A stretch of DNA of 41,315 nt, taken from the NCBI GenBank assembly GCA_003559735.1, contig PWKN01000132.1:1-41315 (forward strand), in the 5' to 3' direction. The translations under genes were made by a program, and so were the position numbers. Positions within the stretch are counted from its first letter, which is position 1. Each line of letters begins with the position of its first letter. Shown here piece after piece: positions 24,514 to 32,715 of the stretch. Under the pieces are notes generated by a model. The model was not told the origin of the DNA, made no database searches, and saw nothing but the letters and a program-made list of their open reading frames with translations. The DNA comes from Bacteroidales bacterium. GTDB taxonomy: Bacteria; Bacteroidota; Bacteroidia; Bacteroidales; UBA7960.

Positions 24514-25347
24514 ATGTATTTATTACAAATCAGCTGGGACGCCAGTCCCGAAATATTCCGCATTGGCAGTCTCGCAATACGATGGTATGGATTGTTCTGG
24601 GCCCTGTCTTTTTATATTGGCTATGAGATCATCATCCGCATTTTCAAAAAAGAAAACATCCCGTTAAAGCAGGCTGAAAGTCTGCTGATCTACATGGCAA
24701 TAGGCAGCATTGTCGGCGCAAGGCTCGGACATTGTTTTTTCTATGATTTTGAGTACTATTCGAAGAACCTGGTTGAGGTGTTGTACATATGGCAGGGCGG
24801 ACTGGCAAGTCATGGGGGTGCCATCGGCATTTTGATCATGTTGTATTATTACCAGAAAAAGGTCAGTAATAAAAGCTTTGCCTGGCTGCTCGACAGACTG
24901 GTAATTCCGGTTGCCCTTGCTGCTTTCTTTATCCGCATGGGAAACCTTATGAACTCAGAAATATATGGTATTGAAACAAGCCTTCCATGGGGTTTCATTT
25001 TTGAAAACCGTGGAGAAGTGGTACCCAAGCACCCGACACAGATATACGAGGGTCTGGCTTACCTGGTGCTGTTTCTAACCCTGGGGATAATGTATATCAG
25101 AAAGCGTGCATCGCTTCCAGAGGGATTTATGACTGGCTATTTTGCCCTGTTTATGTTCATTGCCCGGTTTTTGGTAGAGTTTATCAAAGAGCCGCAGTCG
25201 GCATTCGAGGAGGATATGTTGCTCAATATGGGACAAATACTTAGTATTCCGGCGATCATTGCCGGTATTGGTTTTATGGTATACGCCCTGAAAAAGAAGC
25301 AGCGTCAGGGCAATGATGGAAGCAAGAATGTCCCGGACCGGCAATAA
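24514..25347 (+). CDS. lgt: Prolipoprotein diacylglyceryl transferase
   Basis: Lgt transfers diacylglycerol from phosphatidylglycerol to the lipobox cysteine in the inner membrane. The protein has about seven membrane segments. The family signature is recognisable as PVALAAFFIRMGNLMNSEIYGI (the R-x-GNF/L-x-N-x-E pattern), and the Arg-containing GSIVGARLGHCFFYD and HPTQIYEG segments are present. The length of 277 is normal. It is 66 bases downstream of the three-FKBP lipoprotein gene on the same strand and may share its transcript. It converges on the RsmI-like gene with 27 bases between stops. Confidence 0.94.
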   Translation: MYLLQISWDASPEIFRIGSLAIRWYGLFWALSFYIGYEIIIRIFKKENIPLKQAESLLIYMAIGSIVGARLGHCFFYDFEYYSKNLVEVLYIWQGGLASHGGAIGILIMLYYYQKKVSNKSFAWLLDRLVIPVALAAFFIRMGNLMNSEIYGIETSLPWGFIFENRGEVVPKHPTQIYEGLAYLVLFLTLGIMYIRKRASLPEGFMTGYFALFMFIARFLVEFIKEPQSAFEEDMLLNMGQILSIPAIIAGIGFMVYALKKKQRQGNDGSKNVPDRQ

Positions 25348-25374
25348 TGATGTGCCCGTTATGACTAAACTGGA

Positions 25375-26121
25375 TTATACGTTTCCGGAAGGTACAGGTT
25401 GACGCAGCAGCAAAAATATAGCCGGACGTTTATGAAGTCCGGGCAGTCCGCTTTGACGCCAATTTCCGATCGTTCTGGTTTTTATGTATTCATTTTCAGT
25501 GGTCAGGTCTGCCGCAATACACAGGAGCGTATCCGTCCTGCATTGGCTGACCAGGTCTTCTGCCATTGAATGATTTCTGTATGGGGTCTCCATAAATATT
25601 TGTGTGGCGCCCGACTGCTGGCTGCGGGATTCTAATTCCCTGATCTTTTTTCTTCTTGCATCTTGGCGCACAGGCAGGTAGCCATGAAAACAAAACTCCT
25701 GCCCATTCAGTCCGGAACCCATCAATGCAAGCAAAATGGAATTTGGTCCCACCAGTGGTTTAACATGGATGCTGAGTTCGTGGGCCCGCTGAACAATATG
25801 TTGTCCGGGATCAGCCACACAAGGAGTTCCTGCTTCAGACAACATGCCGATCGATATTCCATCCCTTGCCGGACCAAGGAAATGATCACAATCAGTTGCA
25901 GATGCATGCTTGTCTATCTCATAAAAGGTGACCGTGCTAAAATCCTTGCTGTACCCGGTCCGCTTAAGAAACCGCCTGGCTGTCCGCAAATGTTCAACAA
26001 TAAATACATCAAGCGTGTTGATCAGGCTAAAATGACCTGGCGGCCAGCTACTGGAAAGATCATCATCTCCGATGGAAGACGGGATCAGGTAGAGGGTGGC
26101 TGATGAATGTGGTTTGTTCAT
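25375..26121 (-). CDS. rsmI: SAM-dependent methyltransferase, tetrapyrrole-methylase fold (RsmI-like)
   Basis: The fold is marked by TLYLIPSSIGDDD at the N-terminus and SEAGTPCVADPG, the SAM-binding loop of the RsmI/precorrin methylase superfamily. RsmI itself methylates the 2'-hydroxyl of C1402 in 16S rRNA. This is the shorter Bacteroidota form (about 249 residues), so the exact target is inferred. The track extends the frame to 26301 through the upstream gene. ATG at 26121 overlaps that gene's TGA in a four-base ATGA and gives the right N-terminus. It is last in a run dnaA, phosphatase, dehydratase, methyltransferase. Confidence 0.85.
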   Translation of the reverse strand: MNKPHSSATLYLIPSSIGDDDLSSSWPPGHFSLINTLDVFIVEHLRTARRFLKRTGYSKDFSTVTFYEIDKHASATDCDHFLGPARDGISIGMLSEAGTPCVADPGQHIVQRAHELSIHVKPLVGPNSILLALMGSGLNGQEFCFHGYLPVRQDARRKKIRELESRSQQSGATQIFMETPYRNHSMAEDLVSQCRTDTLLCIAADLTTENEYIKTRTIGNWRQSGLPGLHKRPAIFLLLRQPVPSGNV

Positions 26122-27116
26122 GACCGGGAGATTGACTGGTTGTTCAACTGTTGTCCCATCCACGGCAATTGAAAAAGGTTGGCGTTTCCACCTGACAGGA
26201 TCACACCCACGCGTTTCCCGGCAAAATAACGGGGATGGTCCAATATCGCAGCAAGGGGAACCGCACCGCTGGGTTCTGTTACAATTTTCATTCGTTCCCA
26301 AAGCAGAAGCATAGCACGGACAATGCTTTCCTCACTGGTAGTCAATATATTGGCTGCACCATCCCTGATGATTGGGAATGTCAGACTGCCCAGTGATGTA
26401 CGCAGTCCGTCTGCCACCGTTTGGGGATTGCTGACCGGGATCAGCCGTTTATGCCTGAAGGACTGCCAGGCATCGTTTGCTTTTTCCGGTTCGGCACCAT
26501 AGACTTTGGTAGCTGGTGAAAAGAACCTGCTGCCCAGGATCGTACCGCTGAGCAATCCCCCACCACCTACGGGTGCTACGAGACAGTCGGCATGTGTGAT
26601 CGTCTCAAAAAATTCAGCCGCCACGGTTGCCTGTCCCGCAATGATCCGGTAATCATTGTATGGGTGGATCTCCACAGCGCCATGTTCATCCAGAACCTCC
26701 TGCAGTGTTGCTTCCCTGGCTGACAGGGCAGGATAGCAGAACCGTATGTCTCCCCCGTATTCCTTAACCGCCTCCACTTTGTTTTTGGGGGCATTTTCGG
26801 GCATCACAACGTACGCCTTAATGCCTCTTAAACCGGCAGCGATCGACAATGCCTGGGCATGGTTGCCCGATGAATGGGTTGCCACGCCCTTCCCGGCAAG
26901 TGACCCTGGAAGGGTTAACACTGCGTGCAATGCACCGCGAACCTTAAAAGCACCACCCTTTTGAAAGTTTTCACATTTAAAAAACAACCGGCTGCCAGTA
27001 AGTGCATCAAGTGCTTTGCAGGTCAGCACAGGGGTGTGATGGACATAAGGGGCAATACACCTCCTGGCATCCAGCACTTTTTCCCTGTTTGGAACATCAC
27101 GTGCATTCACGGTCAA
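26118..27116 (-). CDS. PLP-dependent threonine/serine dehydratase (or serine racemase)
   Basis: This fold-type II PLP enzyme of 332 residues has the lysine in FQKGGAFKVRGA, the SSGNHAQALS substrate loop and the glycine-rich VGGGGLLSG cofactor loop. It lacks the C-terminal ACT-like regulatory domain of biosynthetic IlvA, so it resembles catabolic TdcB-type dehydratases and eukaryote-like serine racemases. It should produce 2-oxobutyrate or pyruvate with ammonia, or interconvert serine enantiomers; sequence alone does not separate these. It starts three bases after the phosphatase stop and overlaps the methyltransferase start, so it sits inside an operon. Confidence 0.87.
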   Translation of the reverse strand: MTVNARDVPNREKVLDARRCIAPYVHHTPVLTCKALDALTGSRLFFKCENFQKGGAFKVRGALHAVLTLPGSLAGKGVATHSSGNHAQALSIAAGLRGIKAYVVMPENAPKNKVEAVKEYGGDIRFCYPALSAREATLQEVLDEHGAVEIHPYNDYRIIAGQATVAAEFFETITHADCLVAPVGGGGLLSGTILGSRFFSPATKVYGAEPEKANDAWQSFRHKRLIPVSNPQTVADGLRTSLGSLTFPIIRDGAANILTTSEESIVRAMLLLWERMKIVTEPSGAVPLAAILDHPRYFAGKRVGVILSGGNANLFQLPWMGQQLNNQSISRS

Positions 27117-27119
27117 TAG

Positions 27120-27587
27120 TTACTGCTTTTCTGCAAGAATGGTCTCCACCACCTTCTTGCAACTGTTGTCCAACATTTGAAACACTTTTTCAAAACCATC
27201 ATTGCCTCCATAGTAGGGGTCGGGGACAGACAGGTCTTTGCCGGGATAAACCGTATTCAGTATCATTTCAACCTTGGCAGCGTCCTCCCTGGTATCAGCC
27301 AGGGAAACCACATCATCATAATTACTTTTATCCATGACATAGATCCTGTCAAACAGGGCAAAGTCTTCCCGCTCAAACTGCCGGGCCCGCTGGTTCGAAA
27401 TATCGATCCCATGTTTGCGCGCCACCTCCTGTGACCGGCGATCCGGACGTTCTCCAGCGTGATAGGCGGCAGTGCCGGCTGAATCAACATAAATATCGAG
27501 CCCTTCTCTTTTGGCTGTTTCCTTTAAAACGCCTTCTGCCAGGGGTGACCGGCAGATATTCCCCAAACATACCATTAAAACCTTCAT
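27120..27587 (-). CDS. Low-molecular-weight protein-tyrosine phosphatase
   Basis: The P-loop VCLGNICRSPLAEG carries the catalytic cysteine and arginine right after the first strand. The general-acid aspartate is in VPDPYYGG, with the two tyrosines typical of the family. The length from ATG 27587 is 155 residues; the track's earlier start at 27605 is a TTG inside the promoter-like sequence. Such enzymes remove phosphate from tyrosine, often reversing BY-kinases in capsule synthesis, but no such kinase is nearby. It leads the minus-strand run of dehydratase and RsmI-like methyltransferase and follows dnaA beyond a terminator. Confidence 0.92.
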   Translation of the reverse strand: MKVLMVCLGNICRSPLAEGVLKETAKREGLDIYVDSAGTAAYHAGERPDRRSQEVARKHGIDISNQRARQFEREDFALFDRIYVMDKSNYDDVVSLADTREDAAKVEMILNTVYPGKDLSVPDPYYGGNDGFEKVFQMLDNSCKKVVETILAEKQ

Positions 27588-27602
27588 CGAAATATATTTT
27601 TC

Positions 27603-27610
27603 CAAAAATA
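27603..27610 (-). promoter_or_regulatory. Possible -7 element of the phosphatase operon
   Basis: Read on the minus strand it is TATTTTTG, fitting TAnnTTTG, 16 bases before ATG 27587. It abuts the T-rich tail of the dnaA terminator, so the T-run could explain the match by chance. Confidence 0.25.
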
Positions 27611-27639
27611 AATAAAAAACCCGGAAGTGGATTTCCGGG
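27610..27639 (-). terminator. Intrinsic terminator downstream of dnaA
   Basis: On the minus strand CCCGGAA and TTCCGGG (27639-27633 and 27626-27620) form a 7-bp stem around a six-base loop, followed by TTTTTTATTT. It lies 50 bases after the dnaA stop and separates dnaA from the phosphatase gene. Confidence 0.8.
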
Positions 27640-27689
27640 AACTATAGCTTAGCGGGACAATGAAACGGGGTCCGCCGGCATATATCTGT

Positions 27690-29141
27690 CTACATTATTT
27701 TGATCAGGTTATCTAGTTCATTAACAAACTGTTTAAACTTTTTGTCGGTATCCACCAGGTTTCTGATTGCTTTGCAGGCGTGCAGGACGGTGGCGTGGTC
27801 CCTGTTGCCACATTTGCTGCCGATCGTAGAGAGTGATGAATTGGTGTATTGTTTGGAAAAATACATGGCAAGCTGCCTGGCTTGCACGGTTTCCCTCTTG
27901 CGGCTCTTTGACTTCAGCTGATCCAGGGAAATGTCCAGGTGATCGCAAACCGTCTGTTGTATATAATCAATGGTGATCTCTTTCGGTGTATGTTTTACAA
28001 ACTTGTCAATAACGCTCGCTGCAAGTTTCAGGGTGATCTCCTTTTTGTTCATTGAAGACTGGGCCAGGATAGAAATCAGGGCACCTTCCATTTCCCTCAC
28101 ACTGGTTTTGATCTTGGCGCTGATCAATTCGAGCACTTCCAACGGCATTTCCACACCGTCGTTGTGGATCTTCTTCTGCAGAATGGCGATCCTGGTTTCG
28201 AAATCAGGCACCTGCAGATCAGCCGACAGTCCCCATTTAAAACGCGACAACAACCGGGGCTCAATACCACTCATTTCCACGGGCGGTGTGTCGCTGGTGA
28301 TGATAATTTGTTTCCGGGTCTGATGCAATTGATTGAACAGGTGGAAGAATACATCCTGTGTCTTTGGCTTTCCGGCCAGGCAATGTATGTCATCAACGAT
28401 CAACACATCGATCAATTGATAAAAATGGACAAAATCGTTCTGGTTGTTGTTGCGGATGCTGTCAATGAACTGGTTGGTAAACTGTTCGGCAGTAACATAG
28501 AGGACGGTTTTTTCCGGAAAGTTGTTTTTTACCTCGATCCCGATGGCATTCACCAGGTGGGTTTTCCCTAACCCATTGCCGCTATAAACGAGCAGCGGGT
28601 TAAACGATGTCTTTCCCGGATTCTGTCCGACTGCCAGTCCGGCACTCCTGGCCAGCCGGTTGCAATCACCCTGTATGAAGTTATCAAAATTGTAAGATTC
28701 TATCAGTTGCGGGTGGATGTTCAGTTTTTTCAGGCCGGGAATAACAAAAGGATTGGGCAGACTGCCACCCCCTTTTACATCCCTGCTGAGGTCAACAGGG
28801 ATGCTGACCGGGGGATTTTTCAAAGCCTGCTTATTAAGGGTGGGAGCATGGACGGTGTAAGGTTTTGGTTGACTGGCAGAAGGGGTGTTGTCCATTACAA
28901 TGCTGTACTCCAGCCTTCCGTCTGGCCCCAATTCCTTTTTGATGGTTTTTTTCAGCAAATCAATATAGTGCTCCTCCAGCCATTCATAAAAAAACTGGCT
29001 TGGAACCTGCAGCGTAAGGATATTGTCATTAAGGCGTACGGGTCTTATCGGACCAAACCATGTGGAAAAGGCATTCGGACTGACATTGTCCCTGATCACA
29101 GCCAAACATTCAGACCATACCTTTTCGTAACCTTGCTTCAT
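27690..29141 (-). CDS. dnaA: Chromosomal replication initiator DnaA
   Basis: DnaA binds 9-mer boxes at the origin, oligomerises with ATP and opens the duplex. Domain I occupies about residues 1-85 (WSECLAVIRDNVSPNAFSTWFGPI) and a variable linker follows. The AAA+ domain has Walker A NGLGKTHL and Walker B VLIVDDIH, then the box VII arginine region SRFKWGLSADL. The C-terminal DNA-binding domain ends with the signature KCGNRDHATVLHACKAI. The track start at 29153 is a TTG; ATG 29141, preceded by AGGTGAT, is more likely and gives 483 residues. Upstream lies a non-coding stretch with repeated TTATCAACA, so autoregulation or a nearby origin is plausible. Confidence 0.97.
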   Translation of the reverse strand: MKQGYEKVWSECLAVIRDNVSPNAFSTWFGPIRPVRLNDNILTLQVPSQFFYEWLEEHYIDLLKKTIKKELGPDGRLEYSIVMDNTPSASQPKPYTVHAPTLNKQALKNPPVSIPVDLSRDVKGGGSLPNPFVIPGLKKLNIHPQLIESYNFDNFIQGDCNRLARSAGLAVGQNPGKTSFNPLLVYSGNGLGKTHLVNAIGIEVKNNFPEKTVLYVTAEQFTNQFIDSIRNNNQNDFVHFYQLIDVLIVDDIHCLAGKPKTQDVFFHLFNQLHQTRKQIIITSDTPPVEMSGIEPRLLSRFKWGLSADLQVPDFETRIAILQKKIHNDGVEMPLEVLELISAKIKTSVREMEGALISILAQSSMNKKEITLKLAASVIDKFVKHTPKEITIDYIQQTVCDHLDISLDQLKSKSRKRETVQARQLAMYFSKQYTNSSLSTIGSKCGNRDHATVLHACKAIRNLVDTDKKFKQFVNELDNLIKIM

Positions 29142-29153
29142 ATCACCTGACAA

Positions 29154-29733
29154 CTAAACGCTGATTCAATAAAAAATCTATTAATTTTTGATTATCAACA
29201 TAATTGATTATTGGGGTTATCAAAAACAGTTATCAACAAATATTGACTTAAAAAAGTGAATAAAAAAATCATTTTGCCCTTGCAAATCAAAAAAAAATGT
29301 TGTAAAGTCTTCGACCAAATTTCTGCCAATACACCATGCGCACTCATTGGAACAAAGCGCAAAGAGATACCCGCCAAGATGCTTGAATACAGCATCTTAG
29401 AATTACGGTATTTCGCTGTTAAAATACGGTTTCAGTAGTTTTGGTGGAACTAACCCCACGCAATATTATGACTTATTATTCAGAAAACCAAAATTAAAAA
29501 CAGATAATTCTTAAATTTTAATCAATCTGTTTAAACGCATTATCCTGTTTACCCGAATGCTTTGTTTTAAACATTTGTTCTTCTGACTGCTGCGCTCAAG
29601 ACAAATGAAACAAACTATATTATGCAAGCATGTTTTAGGTAATTATATATCATTCTGTTATACAAAATGATTATTTTTCATGACATTATATAACAGTTAC
29701 TTATGTTTTCGCTTTTTGCTAAACTAGTTTAGG
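29154..29733. other. Candidate replication origin / DnaA-box region upstream of dnaA
   Basis: This 580-base gene-free tract holds TTATCAACA at 29192-29200 and 29230-29238 and TTATCAAAA at 29217-29225, all on the plus strand. They are one- or two-base variants of the DnaA box TTATCCACA. Long A/T-rich stretches around 29460-29530 and 29620-29720 could serve as an unwinding element. A perfect 8-bp inverted repeat AAGATGCT-N7-AGCATCTT lies at 29376-29398. Being next to dnaA supports an origin, but the boxes may instead only autoregulate dnaA. The 60-residue track ORF here has no recognisable features. Confidence 0.45.
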
Positions 29734-30354
29734 TTATCGTGAATACAAAAAGCTTACACTGGCAGTCTGTATCGTTTCCAGTTGTTGAATCACTTGTTTG
29801 CTCAGGCTTTTCCTGACAGAAAAACGCAATGTGCATCTGAGGTCAAAGGCATGGTCATATTGCGGAAGGTCAAATTCTTTCATTATGCGCATAACTTCAT
29901 TCATGGCGGAATAATTGAACGAAACCATGTAGTGATCACGAATGGTTTTTTCGATCATCCGGTTGTTTGCAACCGCATCCCTGGCAGCTCCCTTGTACGC
30001 GTTGATCAGTCCGCGCACACCAAGCTTTGTCCCGCCAAAATACCGCACAACGATAATTAACACATTGCACAGATCGTGCGCCAGCAACTGTCCGTATATG
30101 GGTTTCCCGGCCGTTCCCGAGGGTTCGCCGTCGTCATTGAACCGGTATCTCCTGTCATTATGGTCGAGTATCCATGCGTAACAATGATGACGGGCATCGT
30201 GGTACTCTTTTTTTACCATTTCAAGCAGTGACCTGATTTCTTCTTCATCCATTACCGGGTATGCAAGAGCAATAAATTTACTCCCTTTGTCTTTGTACAA
30301 TCCCTGAGAATGTTTTTTTATGGTTTTATATGCGTCTGTTTCGTGGTTTTGCAT
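29734..30354 (-). CDS. yigZ: YigZ/IMPACT family protein
   Basis: The N-terminal UPF0029/IMPACT domain is recognised by SKFIALAYPVMDEEE, DARHHCYAWIL, RFNDDGEPSGTAGKPI and VRYFGGTKLGVRGLINAY. A ferredoxin-like C-terminal domain of about 70 residues follows. Family members in bacteria are of uncertain function; IMPACT in eukaryotes affects translation control through GCN1. The track begins at 30435, but ATG 30354 (MQNHETDAYKTI) gives the usual protein of about 206 residues. It follows ribD by 92 bases on the same strand. Confidence 0.9.
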   Translation of the reverse strand: MQNHETDAYKTIKKHSQGLYKDKGSKFIALAYPVMDEEEIRSLLEMVKKEYHDARHHCYAWILDHNDRRYRFNDDGEPSGTAGKPIYGQLLAHDLCNVLIIVVRYFGGTKLGVRGLINAYKGAARDAVANNRMIEKTIRDHYMVSFNYSAMNEVMRIMKEFDLPQYDHAFDLRCTLRFSVRKSLSKQVIQQLETIQTASVSFLYSR

Positions 30355-30446
30355 CGAATAATGTTGCGCGGTTTGTTTTTGAACACAACGGTGTATTACA
30401 GTAAGCAGATGTCCCCGGACCTTCCTCGTAGGCAATAATTGCAGCG

Positions 30447-31517
30447 TTAACCGCCATAGGATCCATACAGGCCATGGTTAAGCAAGCAAAAGAGACTTTC
30501 GTTGCCTATGATCGTCTGCGAGACTGATCTTTTTCCCCGGATCAGTGGTGCCGGCACCCCGTTTCCGAAAAATTGATTTCCGGTAAACACCCGTGCCTCA
30601 TCCCACATATTCAGTTCTATAAAGCTATGAAGCAGTTGTTGTCCGCCTTCGACGATCAGCGATTGTTTGCCCTCCTGAAACAACAGCGTCATTATGTTAC
30701 CAAGCAGGTGTTCATCGAACGGGAACCGGATAAAGCGGTTATTGCCACTGGTCTTTGTGGTTTGTTCATTGACAATGATGGTTGGCTGGCTGTTGTCAAA
30801 GACATTCAGACTGGATGGCAACTTCAGGTGCCTGTCCAGCACGATCCTGAGAGGCAACGGTCCGCTCCAGTCGCGGACATTCAGACTGGGATTGTCCTTT
30901 AGTGCAGTTGTTTTTCCGACCATTATGGCCGATTCTTCCGTTCTCCATTTGTGCACAAGTATGCGCAATTGTTCGCTGGTGATCCACGTGGGCCGGTTTT
31001 CAGCACCTGGCTCCCTCTCTGTATCTATAAAACCATCTGCTGTTTGTGCCCATTTCAGGATTATGTAAGGCCGTTTTTTTTCATAAAAGGTAAAAAACCG
31101 CTTGTTCAGCTGCCGGCATCGCTCTTTAAGAACGCCCAGCAATACAGTACACCCATTGCTCCTTAGTCTGGCAATGCCTTTTCCGGCGACCTCATCAAAG
31201 GGATCAGCCGTCCCGATCACCACCCGTGGAATGCCTTTTTTAAGAATAAGGTCGGTACACGGTGGTGTTTTCCCATGATGACAACATGGCTCAAGATTGA
31301 CGTAAAGGGTGGCCTGTTTTAGCAACTGCTGATCCTTTACTGACCCAATGGCCCTCACCTCTGCGTGATGATCTCCAAAGCGCTGATGGTAGCCTTCCCC
31401 GATGATCCTTCCCCCGGAAACCAGCACCGCACCGACCATCGGATTGGGTGCAGTCATACCCAGCCCTGTTCCTGCAAGGTCAATGCATCGTTGCATGTAT
31501 TGTTCATCATCCGGCAT
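30447..31517 (-). CDS. ribD: Bifunctional riboflavin biosynthesis deaminase/reductase
   Basis: RibD converts the pyrimidine product of RibA by deamination and then NADPH-dependent reduction on the way to riboflavin. The N-terminal deaminase has the zinc motifs DHHAEVRAIG and EPCCHHGKTPPCTD with TAPNPMVGAVLV. The C-terminal reductase domain begins near KRPYIILKWAQTADGFI and includes TGNQFFGNG near its end. The length of 356 is normal. It starts ten bases after the phosphatase gene's stop, so it probably rides on the hydrogenase-sensor transcript, although TAAGTTTA inside the phosphatase end is a weak promoter candidate. No FMN riboswitch was seen. Confidence 0.94.
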   Translation of the reverse strand: MPDDEQYMQRCIDLAGTGLGMTAPNPMVGAVLVSGGRIIGEGYHQRFGDHHAEVRAIGSVKDQQLLKQATLYVNLEPCCHHGKTPPCTDLILKKGIPRVVIGTADPFDEVAGKGIARLRSNGCTVLLGVLKERCRQLNKRFFTFYEKKRPYIILKWAQTADGFIDTEREPGAENRPTWITSEQLRILVHKWRTEESAIMVGKTTALKDNPSLNVRDWSGPLPLRIVLDRHLKLPSSLNVFDNSQPTIIVNEQTTKTSGNNRFIRFPFDEHLLGNIMTLLFQEGKQSLIVEGGQQLLHSFIELNMWDEARVFTGNQFFGNGVPAPLIRGKRSVSQTIIGNESLFCLLNHGLYGSYGG

Positions 31518-31527
31518 AAGATGGACG

Positions 31528-32712
31528 CTATATATATTGTAAACTTACAGATTTTAAAAATTTATCCTCAAGAATTCCGGCTATCTTCTTCATGACAGAA
31601 CGCCTGATCTCCAGCTCAACCGGCAGGTTAGGGTCCTGGTGCGCTACATTTACAGCTGTCCCGGTTAGAAGATGTATCTCATCACTATCAAGTATCAGCT
31701 TTACAATCCGGTCGGCGGGTCCTTTTCCAAGATTTGTCTGCGGACCATATGTGCCAAGGATCTCTGCGGTTTTGCTCAGGGTAAGGATCCCCTCAGTAAC
31801 CAGGTCAATTCCTTTCATAAAAGAAAGGGGAGGAAGGTCGGGGTCTTCAAACTCAAGGGTATCTTCAACGGGAACATTGAGTTCGCGTGACACAATGTCT
31901 GCCGTCGTGCCGCCAGATAGTATTTTTTTCCCCGCAAATGTGCTGACCGTTTCTGCGAGTTCCCTGTCTTTGTTCTTGTCGTAAGGTGGTCCTGAACATA
32001 TCAGCAAGCGCCGCGGGTTACGGAAATAGATCATTACCGCACTGGTATCGTCTTTCGCTTGGTATTCGTCATTGGCGTGGGCTTTGTTGACGATCATGGA
32101 GGCCAGTCTGGATGCCGATATGTCAGGATGCTCTTTGACCAGCGATAAAAAATATCCCGCCACATGCTCCTGACCCCATCCAAGCAAATAGTTCCCCTTG
32201 CCCAGTCCGGACTGAGTGATGCCGTCTGTCATCAGCAGTATCCGGTCTTCCTTTTGTGCTTTGAAGGTGCAGGCTTTGATCTCTTTTTCGGATTTATCAC
32301 CCGCCTCAAGCGTTATGTTTTGCCATTCGGGCAGGAAGCTTTCTTTTTCACGCATGATAATTGCGTCAGGATTGTCGTAGTTCAGAATCGTACATTGTCC
32401 TTCCTTGTCAATATCTGCTATGGTAAAGGTGGCATAACTGATCTTGCGTTCACTGCATACCGGCAGTGTGTTCATGATGATCTCGGCTATCTTGTGTGCA
32501 TCCTTATGTTCCTTGGTGAAGTTCAACGCCATTGTTGCCGTTAAGGTAGCCAGCAGGTTGGCTTTAACACCGTGCCCCATACCGTCAGACAAAACCACCA
32601 CAGTCCGCCCTTCTTCCTTCACCTTTTCCGACAGGAACATGTCGCCACAAATGCGTTCGCCCATATGGTTGCGCTGTGACGACCCCACCTCTATATGGAA
32701 ATAGCCATTCAT
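31528..32712 (-). CDS. SpoIIE/PP2C-type serine phosphatase with an extra C-terminal domain, hydrogenase-associated
   Basis: Residues about 1-235 form a SpoIIE-type PPM phosphatase: metal-binding VVVLSDGMGHGVKANLLA, then LLMTDGITQSG and KDDTSAVMIYF. These remove phosphate from Ser/Thr of regulatory proteins. Residues about 240-394 are a second domain (LICSGPPYDKNKD, LSGGTTADIVSRELN, MKGIDLVTEGILTL) that I do not recognise as a standard family. It starts three bases after the H-cluster/PAS protein gene, so the two are surely co-expressed. Comparable phosphatases are known beside [FeFe] hydrogenase genes in anaerobic Firmicutes, which supports a signalling role. Its target is unknown; the PAS protein, the histidine kinase across the divergent promoter, or an anti-sigma antagonist are possible. 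Confidence 0.8.
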   Translation of the reverse strand: MNGYFHIEVGSSQRNHMGERICGDMFLSEKVKEEGRTVVVLSDGMGHGVKANLLATLTATMALNFTKEHKDAHKIAEIIMNTLPVCSERKISYATFTIADIDKEGQCTILNYDNPDAIIMREKESFLPEWQNITLEAGDKSEKEIKACTFKAQKEDRILLMTDGITQSGLGKGNYLLGWGQEHVAGYFLSLVKEHPDISASRLASMIVNKAHANDEYQAKDDTSAVMIYFRNPRRLLICSGPPYDKNKDRELAETVSTFAGKKILSGGTTADIVSRELNVPVEDTLEFEDPDLPPLSFMKGIDLVTEGILTLSKTAEILGTYGPQTNLGKGPADRIVKLILDSDEIHLLTGTAVNVAHQDPNLPVELEIRRSVMKKIAGILEDKFLKSVSLQYI

Positions 32713-32715
32713 ACA

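Noticed and set aside
25375-26301. Long version of the methyltransferase ORF starting at 26301
   Set aside because: The first 60 residues are read through the dehydratase gene and resemble no methylase; ATG 26121 overlaps its stop neatly.
29256-29438. 60-residue ORF in the dnaA upstream region
   Set aside because: Composition follows the A-rich DNA, it overlaps no motif I recognise, and the region carries DnaA-box-like repeats; treated as non-coding.
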